64,000 bases of DNA. It comes from Mesaphorura yosii. Lineage: Eukaryota; Arthropoda; Collembola; Poduromorpha; Tullbergiidae. Shown here one piece after another: positions 1-11,800 of the stretch. The translations under genes were made by a program, and so were the position numbers. The notes under the pieces were generated by a model. It was not told where the DNA came from. It saw only the letters and a list, made by a program, of their open reading frames with translations, and searched no databases. Each line of letters begins with the position of its first letter. Position 1 is the stretch's first letter. The stretch lies in assembly GCA_009869945.1 (NCBI GenBank), contig WIXG01000082.1:124001-188000 (forward strand). The letters are read 5' to 3'.

Positions 1-770
1 GAAGTTTCACGTCGTGACTATCTTGAAGAAATAGAAAAAGTTGCCCCCAGCATTTTCTTTCAAGAGCGTGCATGAGGTCCATCCTAACTTTCTCCTCCAC
101 CTTTCTTTTCCTTCGAAAGCAATGCACGTTGGAAGGTTACTTCATAAGCATAAGGAAAGCACAAAGTTTAATAACAGGAGATGAAAATGAACCCAAAACT
201 GGGTGCCAGAAGTAAGTGTTCGGTTTTACACATTGTGCGCTTACTCGCAGTTCGCTTTCTTCAGCAAAAGCAGAGCGAGATTCTCTCCAGTTCCGCCGGG
301 AACGCCAGAGCTAGACGTAAAATACTGCGGTCTTGACATAAAATTGATGGTCGAAGACGAGATGAAACCATCAACAAAAGGAAATGAGCGCCTATAACAG
401 GCATCAATTTTTATCAGGCCTCTCTTGAACATGTCTCCCACGTATCATCAGCAAAAGGAATTCGCTCGGAGCGGAACCTCACTAATATACATAGGCATGG
501 CTTGTCAAGTATTACAGGATTAGAACAGTGTGGAACACGTTTATCTCGTCCGGGCCTAGCTCTGGGCGATTTGAAGGTTCAAGCATTTAGAAAATCTCTG
601 GGGAAGATTCCAATTTTTCACAAGAATAATCGAGTCAGAACAAAGAAAAAGAAAGCAAATCATCAAAGGCGTAAAACAGTTGACCTATTTTATTACATTT
701 TGTAAGCAGGTTTATTACGTAATTATCCACATATTGTACACATTTGTATACAGTTTGAATCAACATAACA
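1..770. other. 3' flank of the secreted-protein gene, no other gene seen
   Basis: No coding region is supported here. The only recognisable element is a TTTATT at 688-693, which on the minus strand is an AATAAA poly(A) signal about 80 bases past the stop codon of the secreted-protein gene at 771-1429. The short open frames lack splice context and family similarity. Confidence 0.5.
688..693 (-). terminator. poly(A) signal of the secreted-protein gene
   Basis: AATAAA on the minus strand, 78 bases beyond the stop codon of the gene at 771-1429. Position and sequence fit a cleavage/polyadenylation signal. Confidence 0.5.
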
Positions 771-1429
771 TCAATTTGTTTTGTCCTTACTTTTATCTTT
801 CAAGTTGGAGTAGAAAACAGTTCCAAAAGGATCCAATGGAATTTCGAAGTGACGGTTGATGCTTTCGGCACCAGCAACGCCTTGCCCACCGTAGAAACCT
901 GCGTCGGCGTTTCCTCCCATGTAGCCTGAAATAAATTATGCGTTATTAACTATCAAAAGTGGCACAGGCTTAGAATTTTTATGCGCACAAGCTTACCATT
1001 TCCAAACCGGGTGTTCCCGTTTGCATATGTCAACGGAGCGTAGGGCCCCTGCGAGTAACTTGAACCATGGCCACCAGTGTGAGAAAACAGTGGCCTATTA
1101 AAACCTGGACCACGGATTCCTCCCTCTAAACCATACGTTTCAGCATCCGAACCAGAAAATGATCCGTAGGGTCCTGATAAAAGACGATTTTGCAAGAGGG
1201 CAATTTATTAATTGCCAGTGTAGTTCTGAAATTCTAATCACCTTTTCAGTAGAAGTAACTCACCAAAGGCATGAGCGTGACCTCTATTCAAGTTTAAGTT
1301 CAATCTGTCCTCAGTTCCAATTTCAGCGTCCTTTGTGGCTTTCTCGGCAACCTTTACTTCCTTGGAATCGATGCTGCCAATTCCCAGAACCAGCCCAGCA
1401 ACCACAAGCAATATTAAATTACGAAACAT
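771..1429 (-). CDS. small secreted Gly/Tyr-rich protein, 165 aa, 3 exons
   Basis: Coding exons on the minus strand are 1429-1264, 1173-997 and 925-771, all joined in phase 1 at GTGAGT/CAG and GTAAGC/CAG sites; total 498 nt including TGA. The product starts MFRNLILLVVAGLVLGIGS, a clear signal peptide of about 20 residues. A charged Lys/Glu/Asp stretch (about 21-45) follows, then a low-complexity region rich in Gly, Ser, Tyr, Asn and Phe with repeated GPY-type pieces (about 56-140), and a basic C-terminus. No catalytic domain, cysteines or chitin-binding motif were recognised. Composition suggests an extracellular structural, cuticular or adhesive protein, but no function is assigned. A TCAGT initiator lies 48 bases upstream of the ATG. 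Signal peptide, phase agreement and splice sites make the model itself strong. Confidence 0.85.
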
Positions 1430-1476
1430 TTTGTTTGTGTGATTCACGACTATTGAACTTGATCAAGACTCGCCGC

Positions 1477-1481
1477 ACTGA
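1477..1481 (-). promoter_or_regulatory. TCAGT arthropod initiator upstream of the secreted-protein gene
   Basis: The minus strand reads TCAGTGCGGCG here, 48 bases before the start codon at 1429. TCAGT is the usual arthropod initiator core. No TATA box was seen at the expected spacing. This is a likely but unproven start site. Confidence 0.4.
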
Positions 1482-3302
1482 ACTTTGAGATTGGTATCTC
1501 AATTGAGCTAGGGACCCGGAACTTGACAACTTCAAAAAGCTGCTTTTTAGTTAAAAATAGCCTCTGAATTATGGTAATGCCCAAGCGCAGAGGTCAAAGT
1601 ACTCTTTCATAATTTCTAATAATAATTTACTAACCTTTTCTGAAATACCGGCCTGCAAGCAACTGACCCTTGTAGCAATCTGCTTATCGAAATGCAAGGA
1701 ACACAACAAAATGAAATGACGGAATGCTTGTCTAGTGCATGCTTATGTATTCATGCATTGTCATTTTAGTAGAAATCATTATCTTATCCAACTTTCAAGG
1801 GCCGAGAAGCCTAGTCATGATTACCTGTTATTTCACACATCAAAAATTAAATGGAGTTATGAGCTGTAGTTGATACGAAGTATTGCTTGCTGACCACGAG
1901 TGAGGAATTACTTCGATGCGATGGTATTTTCTATGCTGCCATGCCGAATTATTGAACACTAAAGATTGATTCCGTCGTCCAGTTCCAAACCTTCGTAAAT
2001 CGTAATCAATAAGCGACTTATGATTACTGATCAAGTAATCGATCCATCTTTTGCAATTTTTTGAGCATGCGGCAGTGATTACCAAAAATTCTGGTAAGTC
2101 GACTGTGAAGGAGACATTCGCGGCAATTGGCTAGTGAAAAGTGTTCTCTTGTAAGTCCTGGTTCTACCGCTTGCGATTATATGTTGTCTGGGCCATGAGT
2201 CACGTGCCAAGCCTGCCTGATAGCATACATTGTCCTACGTTCAAGATTAGGGTGGATACGACGATCGAGGCACAATGAGTGAAGACGCGGACAAAACTTC
2301 AGCTGCGTCGATTGTCTCAATTTCTTGGGTTGAAAAATGTGACACTTAGGTGGCAGTGGGTCGCTTTCCTGGACAATGACTCATTGATGGTAACAAGGAA
2401 CCTCTACGAAACTCAATGATGTCAACTAAAGCACTGAATGACCCAAGCACTTCTGAGCTGATATTTGAACTCTACGTTCAGAAGCACCGGACACGAGTCA
2501 CATGAGCAGTCAGACAAATCTCCTGGAGAAGAGAAGAAAGAGCACCCGGCGTGAAAACACAATTGACAAGTTAATCTGGTCCTCCTACATGACTTCTGGG
2601 TAACTAATTTCTGATTTGTAACACTAAGTTTATTTGATGCGGTTTTGTGCTTCTTTTGTATTTTAATGAAAAACGATTTGGTTTTTTAATGTCAACTTCT
2701 GGCTCCTTAAGTAAATGACGAATAAATGCACATTCATAAATTCTTGTCATTCAAATCAGCTTGGGATTAATTGCTGGCTGATTCATTTGCACGTCTGAAA
2801 TGCCTTTAGAGTTTTCAAGAAAAATGAAACTAGTTGGTGGAGGTTGGAGTGGTGGGAAGCCAGTAGTGGTAACAAGTTGTTTGCAAATGAGACGGCAGGT
2901 GTGAATGTGATAATGTGGATAGCGAATGCAAAGTTACTCAGAAGGTTGAAATGAATCGCAAGCAACCAGCGAGATACCAGGATCCAACGACAGTTCCGTC
3001 TGTCCTTGTCTGCCCAAAGTACTACGGTATTTGAACTTATTCAATTTATTAAATCCTGTTTGCCATCCGATCCTATTGTTCCGAACAAGAACAGGAAATG
3101 TTACATTTCACAGAAGCGTGGCTGACAATTCCGGGTTCCTCGTTATTGCTGTTGAACATGCAAAAAATTGTTGACGATGTTTTCTTTCATGCGACACACG
3201 ACACATTTTTCTTGGCACTCCTCCTGAGGAATCATAAAAAAGCTAATTCCATATACGATGTGGTCTGGGATGATGGAAGATAATCCTTGTCTTTCGTAGC
3301 AA

Positions 3303-3318
3303 GTTCGTTCGTTCGTTC
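3303..3318. repeat. (GTTC)4 microsatellite
   Basis: Four perfect GTTC units followed by a degenerate ATTC unit. Simple repeat with no sign of function. Confidence 0.8.
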
Positions 3319-5444
3319 ATTCAAATCGTAACCTTGTGAAATGAGAACCTCGTCAGTTTAGGAGTTGGGAGACGTAAATCTTGTTCATTGTTGGGCATGC
3401 TGTCGGACTGACTGAATAATGTGGATAGCGTTTCAGTACATTCCTTTCTGTTTTTCTCTGTCGGATATTTACAGCATGCCACTTGGCATTTGGGGTAAAA
3501 CTGCAATCGTCGCCATCTTTTTATGTGTCGTTTTCTCATGTGTGTTCCAAGTGAGTGCGAGGAGCGACAGTGGCAACAAGAGGACGAGACTTCAAAATTG
3601 TTACCAATGTTTTGTAATGCTTAGTATTCATTTCCTTATTTTCTCCTTTCTGCTTCCTGCATATAGCAGTCGGGATTAATAATATTATACGATTTGCAAT
3701 TTATGTGCAAATATTTGTTGTTCCACACATGCGAAGCACAATAACAGTGCGCAGTTTTGTGCCCGCATTTTCCTTTCTTCTCTCCCTTGCTTGCGTTCGT
3801 CTTTAACTTTAAAGTATCGCATTCGCGTTCGCTTCCTTTGACTATCTGATGCGCGTAGGAAACGAGGTTCAATGACTGTCGCTACGCTGCTCTCGTAGCG
3901 TAGTACCAAGAGATGAAATTCACAAGCAATAAAAGTCGTTCGCAAACATAGCAGCGTATCATAAATATCAACTTTGTACTCATTCAATTAAATTGTCAAC
4001 CAAATTCTTCGAATGCGAACAAAAACGAAAATACATGACAAATGAAATTTGCTAAGAGAAAGAAACAAACAGCACAGAGAGGAAGAAAGAAAAGCAAAAG
4101 ACAACATTGGTGAAAGAAAGTGCGTGCCAAATGCCATGAGTTCAATGTCAAGAGACAAGTAAATGAGCTAAAGAGACTTGTGAAAGGAAACGGCTCTTTC
4201 TTTTTTATGAATTCACTCCAGTTTCCAAAAAAGACTCGTATGCAATTTGGCTGCTGAGAGTGCTCCAGTTCGCACGAAGGATGCAACAATGGGGAAGTCC
4301 TCAACTCTAGGAGTTCAATTAAGATAATTACTGTCATGTGTCACAGAGAGAGGTGGCAGCTGTATGGGCATGTCAAACAGTTTGCCAGCACTGTATCGAT
4401 GCTTCTTCCCTCCGTTTCCTCGATCTTGACGTTCACTTGATTTCTGTGTCGATTCTATGAAATGAAAATGTTTCTGAAGCAGAAATTAGGCGCTGCTGAT
4501 TACATCGAAAAATTACTCAATTCACACGCTTTGTTATTTCTACTTTGTTTTACCATTTTCAAGATCTCCGCTTAAATTGACATTACTACATCGAATTATG
4601 ACTTATAAATTATTACACCTTTCCTTACTATTTCAGCGCATTACGCACTTGTGCAACATTTCATATTTTCACTTCCGGGTTTGTTTTTACAAGGTACGAC
4701 ACGACGACTTCAAATTCCAAAACAATTTTCTATTGTCACCACCGTCAAGCTTTTAGTCTGATTAAAATGAGCAATGCAATGTTGGTTCTTTCTATTTACA
4801 ATAACGTCTCACTGAATGTACACCAACAAAACACATGCAGGCAAAATATGAACAGGGATGGAGAAAGAGGAAATTTGGTTTGTCAATCAAATTACGTGTA
4901 CCAAGCTGAGATTTGAATTTGCGGTACCCACACACCTTTCTCTGTATCCATTACATAAATTGGAGACGCACAGCGGGAGGCTGAGCCGAGTCTCATGTCC
5001 CTGTTGCATGACATGCCAGTGAAATGTGGTCGCACTGATCTAATCATAGGTTGTACCACTGCACTGCGAGGCGCACAACGCAAATTGTTCGGCGCGAGAG
5101 GCGGCCCGAGCTTGCTTTCTTGTCGCTCCAGATTTAATGAGTTTTCAACTTCTGTTCTGTTCTTGATTTCAACCTACCCAAATGTACTTTAAAGTTGAAA
5201 GCATGCTGATTACACTGATGATTGATGTGGTTAATCTAATTCCAAATTTAGTCTAGTGGGATTGAAAATGAGGATCTGCATGGCCACGTTCTTTGAACAA
5301 ATAATTTGAATTTGTGGTTTTCGAATACTGAGAAATAATTTGATTCTCGACAATCAAAGTGCTCGGCAATTCGACGAATACTTAAGCATAAATTCCTGAA
5401 TTTGAAGGGACTTCATCTTCATTTACACGCAAGTGTCATAAATT

Positions 5445-5468
5445 AAACTAGTACAAATGTACTAGTTT
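5445..5468. repeat. perfect 11-bp inverted repeat with a 2-nt centre
   Basis: AAACTAGTACA is followed by AA and then TGTACTAGTTT, the exact reverse complement. The unit could form a tight hairpin or be a symmetric protein-binding site. No element boundaries or target duplications were seen around it. Confidence 0.75.
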
Positions 5469-7074
5469 GACTAATTGCAATATTACAATGGGTCGGTTTG
5501 CCGGCTGCTCTCAGTTAATTCTTCAAGTTAATTTCGTGGAAGAAAGGAATTAAATATTAATTACCGTGAACATAGCACATTCATTGTTTTCACGAATCAC
5601 AAATTCTTGACATGTCTCAGGAGACCACTCGCATTATTCAATTCAATTCCGGTAATTACACTTTGCATCAACAGCATTTTCAGCATGTGCATGCCATGAA
5701 CTTGGCGCTGTTTGATATGATAAACGATGGCATGAGAAATTGCTCAGAATTATGTTTGGAGAACAAATTAAGGAAATTCTAATTAAGAAGAGCGAACTTC
5801 GAGGCTGCAGCGTGTTCAAGACTAATAACGAGCGGTCTTTGATTTATTTCCACTTACTTCCAGCATGACCGGCTTATTTAACTGTCTCAAGGAACTTGCA
5901 AGCCCAAAGCCAATTCAGACCATTGCAGTGGTGTTAGTGAACTGAAGTCCTGCACAGAACACGCAGCCTTGCAGCATTTATTTGCGCATTTTGGCTTGTT
6001 CTTCGCTAACACTCGGCTACAATGGTATTAGGGCGCAAGAATGGAGCGAGACGAAAGATTACTCGAGTTCCATCTCAATAGAGTTAAAATATATTACTTG
6101 TGAGATATATTTTGGTATCTTCTCTTTCTCTCTTTCTCGCCAGCCACTGTAAAACATTCATTCATTGCCTCGTAGCAAATCCAATCCTCATGGTTCACTG
6201 ACAGAAGAACCAATATCTCATTTTCCTACAGTGCAACTTTTGGTACGCAGTTTCTTTAATAGCGTGTAGCAGCAGCACTAATATTATAAAAGATTCGCTT
6301 CGCTCTACCGTTTTATCCAGCCATGGTTTATCGGACACACGCTTCCGTCCAAAATGACAAAAGGCTCCATGTGTCACAGACATTCAGAGAACAAGTTACA
6401 TGCTTCCATGAGCATGGGCTATACGCTTCTCGATTCGTCTCTGTTCAGGACCGAGGAACCGTTTTCCTCGCGAGGCCCTGCACAAAAGAATTAGGAGATA
6501 GCGACCATGTCTTCTGGTGCTGCTTGTAAGGCTTCTATCAGTAGATGATGAATCTTCTTGCTGGCAATCGCGCTCGCATTCGAAGTTGCAGGAGAAAGCA
6601 AATGCCGAGTTAAATATATTACTTTTCATTCATATCAAGCAGCAGAATGTAGCAGTAACATTGTGGCACGGCACAGCATGCCGCAGCCATCGCACATGGC
6701 TCTCGCCTCGCCTCACGTGGCGCGTTTCGGGATGCCTTCGCATTTGTACGGTTTCTTATTCCCGTTCGCGAAAGCGAAAGGTGAGTACGAATACCTTTTG
6801 GTGGAGTGCAACCACTAGAGAATCTATTTACCAAGGTATTTGTTCTTATTCTCCATTCAGGAGCGGTGGCAGGCGCCTCCGTGAGTTTCATTCTCATTTC
6901 CATGCATTCTCGTTCCTATACTATTACAGCTTCCGAGGATTCTTTTTTCTTTTCCTTAAGATACGATACGATTCTGCTTCAACTTGAATGTTTTGTAGTA
7001 TTGGAATTTACGTATGAATGGGCAGGCAGGCACGGCAGCAGCGGCAACGCAGCATCCGACCGACCAGCCCTGAC

Positions 7075-7099
7075 TGGCGTGGCGTGGCATGGCATGGCG
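7075..7099. repeat. TGGCR pentanucleotide array, 5 copies
   Basis: Five head-to-tail pentamers TGGCG, TGGCG, TGGCA, TGGCA, TGGCG in intergenic DNA. A minisatellite-like simple repeat. Confidence 0.75.
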
Positions 7100-8496
7100 T
7101 ATCTTGCACATTTCGAAGATGAGACTGGAAAGATCCAGCATGAGTAATTTATGTGTTTCCTCCTTAGTAGTTTCACGGATGGAGAAGATTTAAGCTGATG
7201 CAGCACAGCAGCAGTGTGACGGCTTTGAATATATAAATATAAATTCAAATGCTGGGCGAAGGCATGAACGAATTGAATGCGCCTGAATTTATACACCCGT
7301 GTATAAATTCTCATGGACGGTTTGTTCGTGGCTGCGTGCCGCGCCGCTTTTCGTTGTTGTCTGTTTGCGTTTGGAATTTAGAAAATTTAAATATAATGAA
7401 ACATTTTCCATGTTTCGGATTCAGATGAATAGGCGACTGGAGAGTGAGACGTTATTTAAATGGGCTTTCAACAACTATTCAATCGGATCAGAATCGCTTT
7501 TTATTTTCACTTTGAGTGTGGCCGGCACTGAAGAAAGTGATTCATGATTTGAATTCGAGGCAATGACTTGAAGAATTTCATAATGGAATTGACATGTCAA
7601 TCTTAACTTAACTTGCTGCTCGTCTGCTCAACACTCGCTCGAGTTACGGAACAAGTCGGCTGTTAACACAAGGCGATGTGGTCCAACAACGAATTCTTGA
7701 ACTCGTTGTCCTCGTCGTCGCCGGACGAATCAATACAAATTCTCAACTGCTGTGAGTAAAATTGCTCGAGAATATTGTTTGTAGACAGTGACACCAAGCT
7801 AGGTACCCATTTGTCATGTATCTTTTCGTCATCCAGTGCCAGATGCTAGCAGTGATGCATCGGCGGGACTAGCACGGACGGGAAAACATGTCAGGCATGG
7901 TAATAACATCTATCATGTTCCGGATAAAAGGATAATGGATTTACAATACTTGTAGCCTTTCCTTCTGTATTGTATCGTTGTACATTTCTTTATTCTCGTT
8001 TCAGTTTACTTGGATCAAATAAAGAGCCAAGATCACCTCATCGACTCATCAATCATGTTACAAGAATGTCGTACACCGAAATGATTTTAGTCCATCCGCT
8101 TCTCTCATTTTATTTGAGCCCAACTTTCTCCCAGACTCCATTCCTGGCAGGTGGTGGTAAGAACGTTAAATAATTTATGATAGGCAAACTTACCTTTTCT
8201 GCCCGAACTGGACAAAATAAAGGTTGTCAAAGACTTTTACAAAGTCCCGGGAGTAAAGGATTTAAATGCAAGTAGGCCGAAGTTCTGTCAGATAGAATAA
8301 GAATCTACGCAAACATTTTCCAATGCGACCTGTCCGATCAACTGCCAAACAAAGAGCGAAAGACAGAACCCATATAATTATCAAATTGATGTCATCTCAA
8401 GATATCTACTCGTATGTGTGTAACGGTCTTCCCGATTATGAAGTCACATACATTCTGAGCAGTACAGGTATACTAGTCATTAATGCAAAACGTTTG

Positions 8497-8502
8497 TTTA
8501 TT
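8497..8502 (-). terminator. candidate poly(A) signal of neuroligin
   Basis: AATAAA on the minus strand, about 350 bases downstream of the neuroligin stop codon at 8853. No closer consensus signal was noticed. Confidence 0.35.
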
Positions 8503-8852
8503 CAAAACTTGCAAGATTTGTTCAAGAAACATAGATGTAATTAGAAATTGTTACTTTAAAATCGAAACAATTCCCATCTCACTGATTGTGCCGTCGTAGT
8601 CGTGTTCCTTATAACGTGAATTGAGTTTCCTCTGATTTACTTTCACCGCCCTTACATAGAGAATCCGTAGCACCAGCTGACTCATTTTTCAAAAGCGTTG
8701 CTCTTTCGTATTTCTTACATCGTCAACAGCATTTGTCATAAAAACACATTGGAAATCGGAATGAGTTTTCTCACCAGCAACATTTGATATAATACTTTCT
8801 TTGCAATTTGTTGTACTCTTACAGACTTTAATCACGCACTCACACATTCGTA

Positions 8853-11800
8853 TTACACTGAAATCTCTTGTATTTGAACTCTTTTTTTCATGCTCCCACC
8901 GCACGATCGCGTCTCTTCTCTTTCTCTTTCAGGTTGACGACGGAGAATGCCGCCAGCTGCAGTTGACAATGATGAAGCAAGGCTGATCATGGACCCGGCT
9001 AATGAGGGAGGCATGCTTCTTGGCGGCGGCGGAGGTTCAGGAATCGGCGGACTATAAAACCCTGAAGACGCCGACATTTCTTTTGTGAGAAATGATGAAG
9101 TTGATAAATTCCCACCCCCTCCTCGGTGATGTCTAATCTCGCGAATCAATTCTTCTTCATCAAAATCTTCATCGCCATATGGAAACTCGCCATGTGGCAC
9201 CGTGTCTTGATGAATATGCTGGTGATGTCGACAGAGGGACGCAGTTCTGGAATTGCAACCGTTGTTTTCATCTTCAGGTCGAGGTTTTGGAAGTGGGGGC
9301 CTGAAAATACGAAGAAAGCCTAGCATCAACTTCCTAATCCATTTCAATTATAATTGGGACAACCAAACTAGTTTTTTAAACTATTTAGACTTTGTCCCTT
9401 TGCTCAAGTTTAGTTTAATCAGATGTGCAACCAGCATAACAAAACTACGCTCGTTTCCACATATCTTTGCTCACAGTGAATTCAGTAAACGCCTCGCAAG
9501 TAAGGGATGATAATTTGAAAAGAAGTAAGAACATTAACCTTCAACCCAGTTAAAGACAACGAGCCAGGAAGTGCTTAAGTTAAGAGAAATCATGACCCTT
9601 CCTAATGCCTCTTATAATTAATGCATTGTTTATGCGCTCCGGGACGGCGTCGTTTGCGCTTCCATCAGTTTGTACATAAATACAGAAACCGCACGACACG
9701 GCAAGGCGTTACTACCAGTTCGGCTTGTTTGAAGAAAATTATTGAGGACAGCTTGAAATAATTTGGCTGCTTCTCGACCCACATGAATCACTGCGGTGAA
9801 AGGAAGTGTGAGTCGAAAATTGGTCTGGCCTACTGCAAGGACGGAACGCCAAACGCCTTGAAATGACTCCGGCACAACTGCCGTTTTCGAATTCAATAAA
9901 TCTTCATTAAAGTTTTGGTGGATTTTGATATACGGATTTGTGTGAATGCGCTTGTAAATGGAGACACGGGGTCTTAATGCAATGTGCATGTAGCCGGGGG
10001 TTCTTTCATTCTGGCTTCTGATGTGAGATTTCAATGTTATTGTAGAGTTTACATTCCCTGTTTATGTAACTCGACTCGCCTTCCTGCTTTGAGGCTCTTC
10101 TCCATCTCACTGCGTGAAAGAAGAGGAACCAGAGCCACTGGACTAGAAAAATGCTTTCTCTTAAACAGACAGCTGGAAGATATGGCCATTATTTTCTATT
10201 ACACGTATTATTATACGAATGGAGAACACAGAACGAGCTGGGCGCTGCAAATGGTGAAATGGAAATATGAGACAAAGGGATAACAATTTGTGTTTATAGG
10301 AAATGAGAAGGAGGATTTATAAGTTGTCCTTTTCCAGCTTATTTTATTTTTTGCTCCTTCTGCGGAATATCGAAATTCGCCCTACATTCTCGTTTCTTGG
10401 CCCCTGCTCAGTCTTCACTTAATCATAATAAGAGCCGCCGGGATGGAGAGCAAGAGCAAGACCTTACTGACTTAAATAAATTTAATTAAAATGAAGTTAC
10501 AAATTAAATTTATAAACTCGAGTCGTTTGGCAGCAGTGCCCAAGTACTTACGTATGTGTTTTCTGATGATATATGGCAAGGAAAATAAGCAAATTGAGCA
10601 AAAGTAGGCAACAGCCGACGCCAATTGTCACTCCCAAGGCAGTTCCATACGAATGATAATGGGACGCCGCGAGCTGTCTCACCAGATCTCGATCACTGCC
10701 AACATCCACCGCAGACGAGTTCGCGACTGTTGACGCATTCGGTGGACATTCCGACGAACTCAGAATTGTGTTTGGAGACAGCGTTGGACTCACACCAGCT
10801 ACGCCGGAATTTGTGTTTTTATTCGATTTGGACCCGCTCTCATCGCCCTCGTCTTCCACGTCGTCCTCAGGATGTAATTCGTCAGAATCCAGAAGACTCA
10901 AGTCGCTCTCAACGAGTCGTGGTGGTGCGGCTTTCACTTTTACTTTCACTTTCGAAGACGTTGCACTTGTTCCAGTACTGCCCGCACTCGACCCGATTAT
11001 TGTGTTTACCGGAATGAGCTTCAGTTGTTCTCGAACGAAACCTGCAAATGCAAACAGAATCGTAAATATAATGAAAAAAATGGATGCTGGTGGCTCTTTA
11101 TTGCCGCTCCGAAGCGTAAACATCATTTTCGTAAAATGTTATAATCGCAATAAAAGAATGAGACTGCGAATGCAATTTCGTACACAGTAATTGCATATCT
11201 GAATTTTAATTAAACTCAAATGTAAAAATGTACCGGCGAAGACCATGTTTACATTATGCGAGGTAATAACATTCGTCTGCATTTAATCATAAACGTAATT
11301 GTAATGTGAGCGCATGTGATTCTTTTCCATACACATGCAAACGAGCAGAAGATGAAATGGACCTCCAGCAAAGAATTTCGAATAAATTTAACTGTACACA
11401 CGTGCATTGAGTGAACTCCACAATGCAATGCGTCGTCTCCAGCATTTTATGAACCATAAAGAATTCCCTCAAAACGTTTTATTACAGAAGCAACGAAATG
11501 GTGAAAGTGGAAATAAGGACTTACAAGAACAAGGACAAAGTGCACGTTTCAGATTTGGATTTAGTCTTTCGCTAACTTGCTCACGTACGTGCTCTACAAA
11601 CTAAACTACAAATCGCAAGCAATACATAATGATACCTGTTACCGCTGTAACGGCTAGGCCTATTCTTCATCTTAATACTTTTATTACTTCACGAATGCAT
11701 AAATTCTGTCTGGAAACAGTTTGCAATTTAAAACTGAAATATAACCTGAACAAAAGCAACGGGATCTCAACGGGAGGAAGACCTTGGAATAAAATGAAAT

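Larger units (their letters stand above)
1482..8852. other. intergenic stretch and neuroligin 3' region
   Basis: No supported gene was found. Contents noted are a (GTTC)4 microsatellite at 3303-3318, a perfect palindrome at 5445-5468, pyrimidine-rich tracts near 6120, and a TGGCG/TGGCA pentamer array at 7075-7099. The last ~360 bases are probably the neuroligin 3' UTR, with a minus-strand AATAAA at 8497-8502. Confidence 0.5.

Noticed and set aside
4890-5100. Possible tRNA-derived SINE (TTCAAATCTC-like box on the minus strand near 4915)
   Set aside because: The putative A and B boxes are about 140 bp apart, the arms do not pair, and no tail or target duplication is visible.
8900-8940. Polypyrimidine tract with CAG on the plus strand, like a splice acceptor
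   Set aside because: It lies antisense in the neuroligin last exon, and the downstream plus-strand frame is not coding. It reflects the Arg/Glu-rich codons of neuroligin.
9630-10034. 134-codon minus-strand frame inside the last neuroligin intron, a possible alternative exon
   Set aside because: No acceptor and donor pair in phase 2 was found around it, and the flanking exons join perfectly without it.
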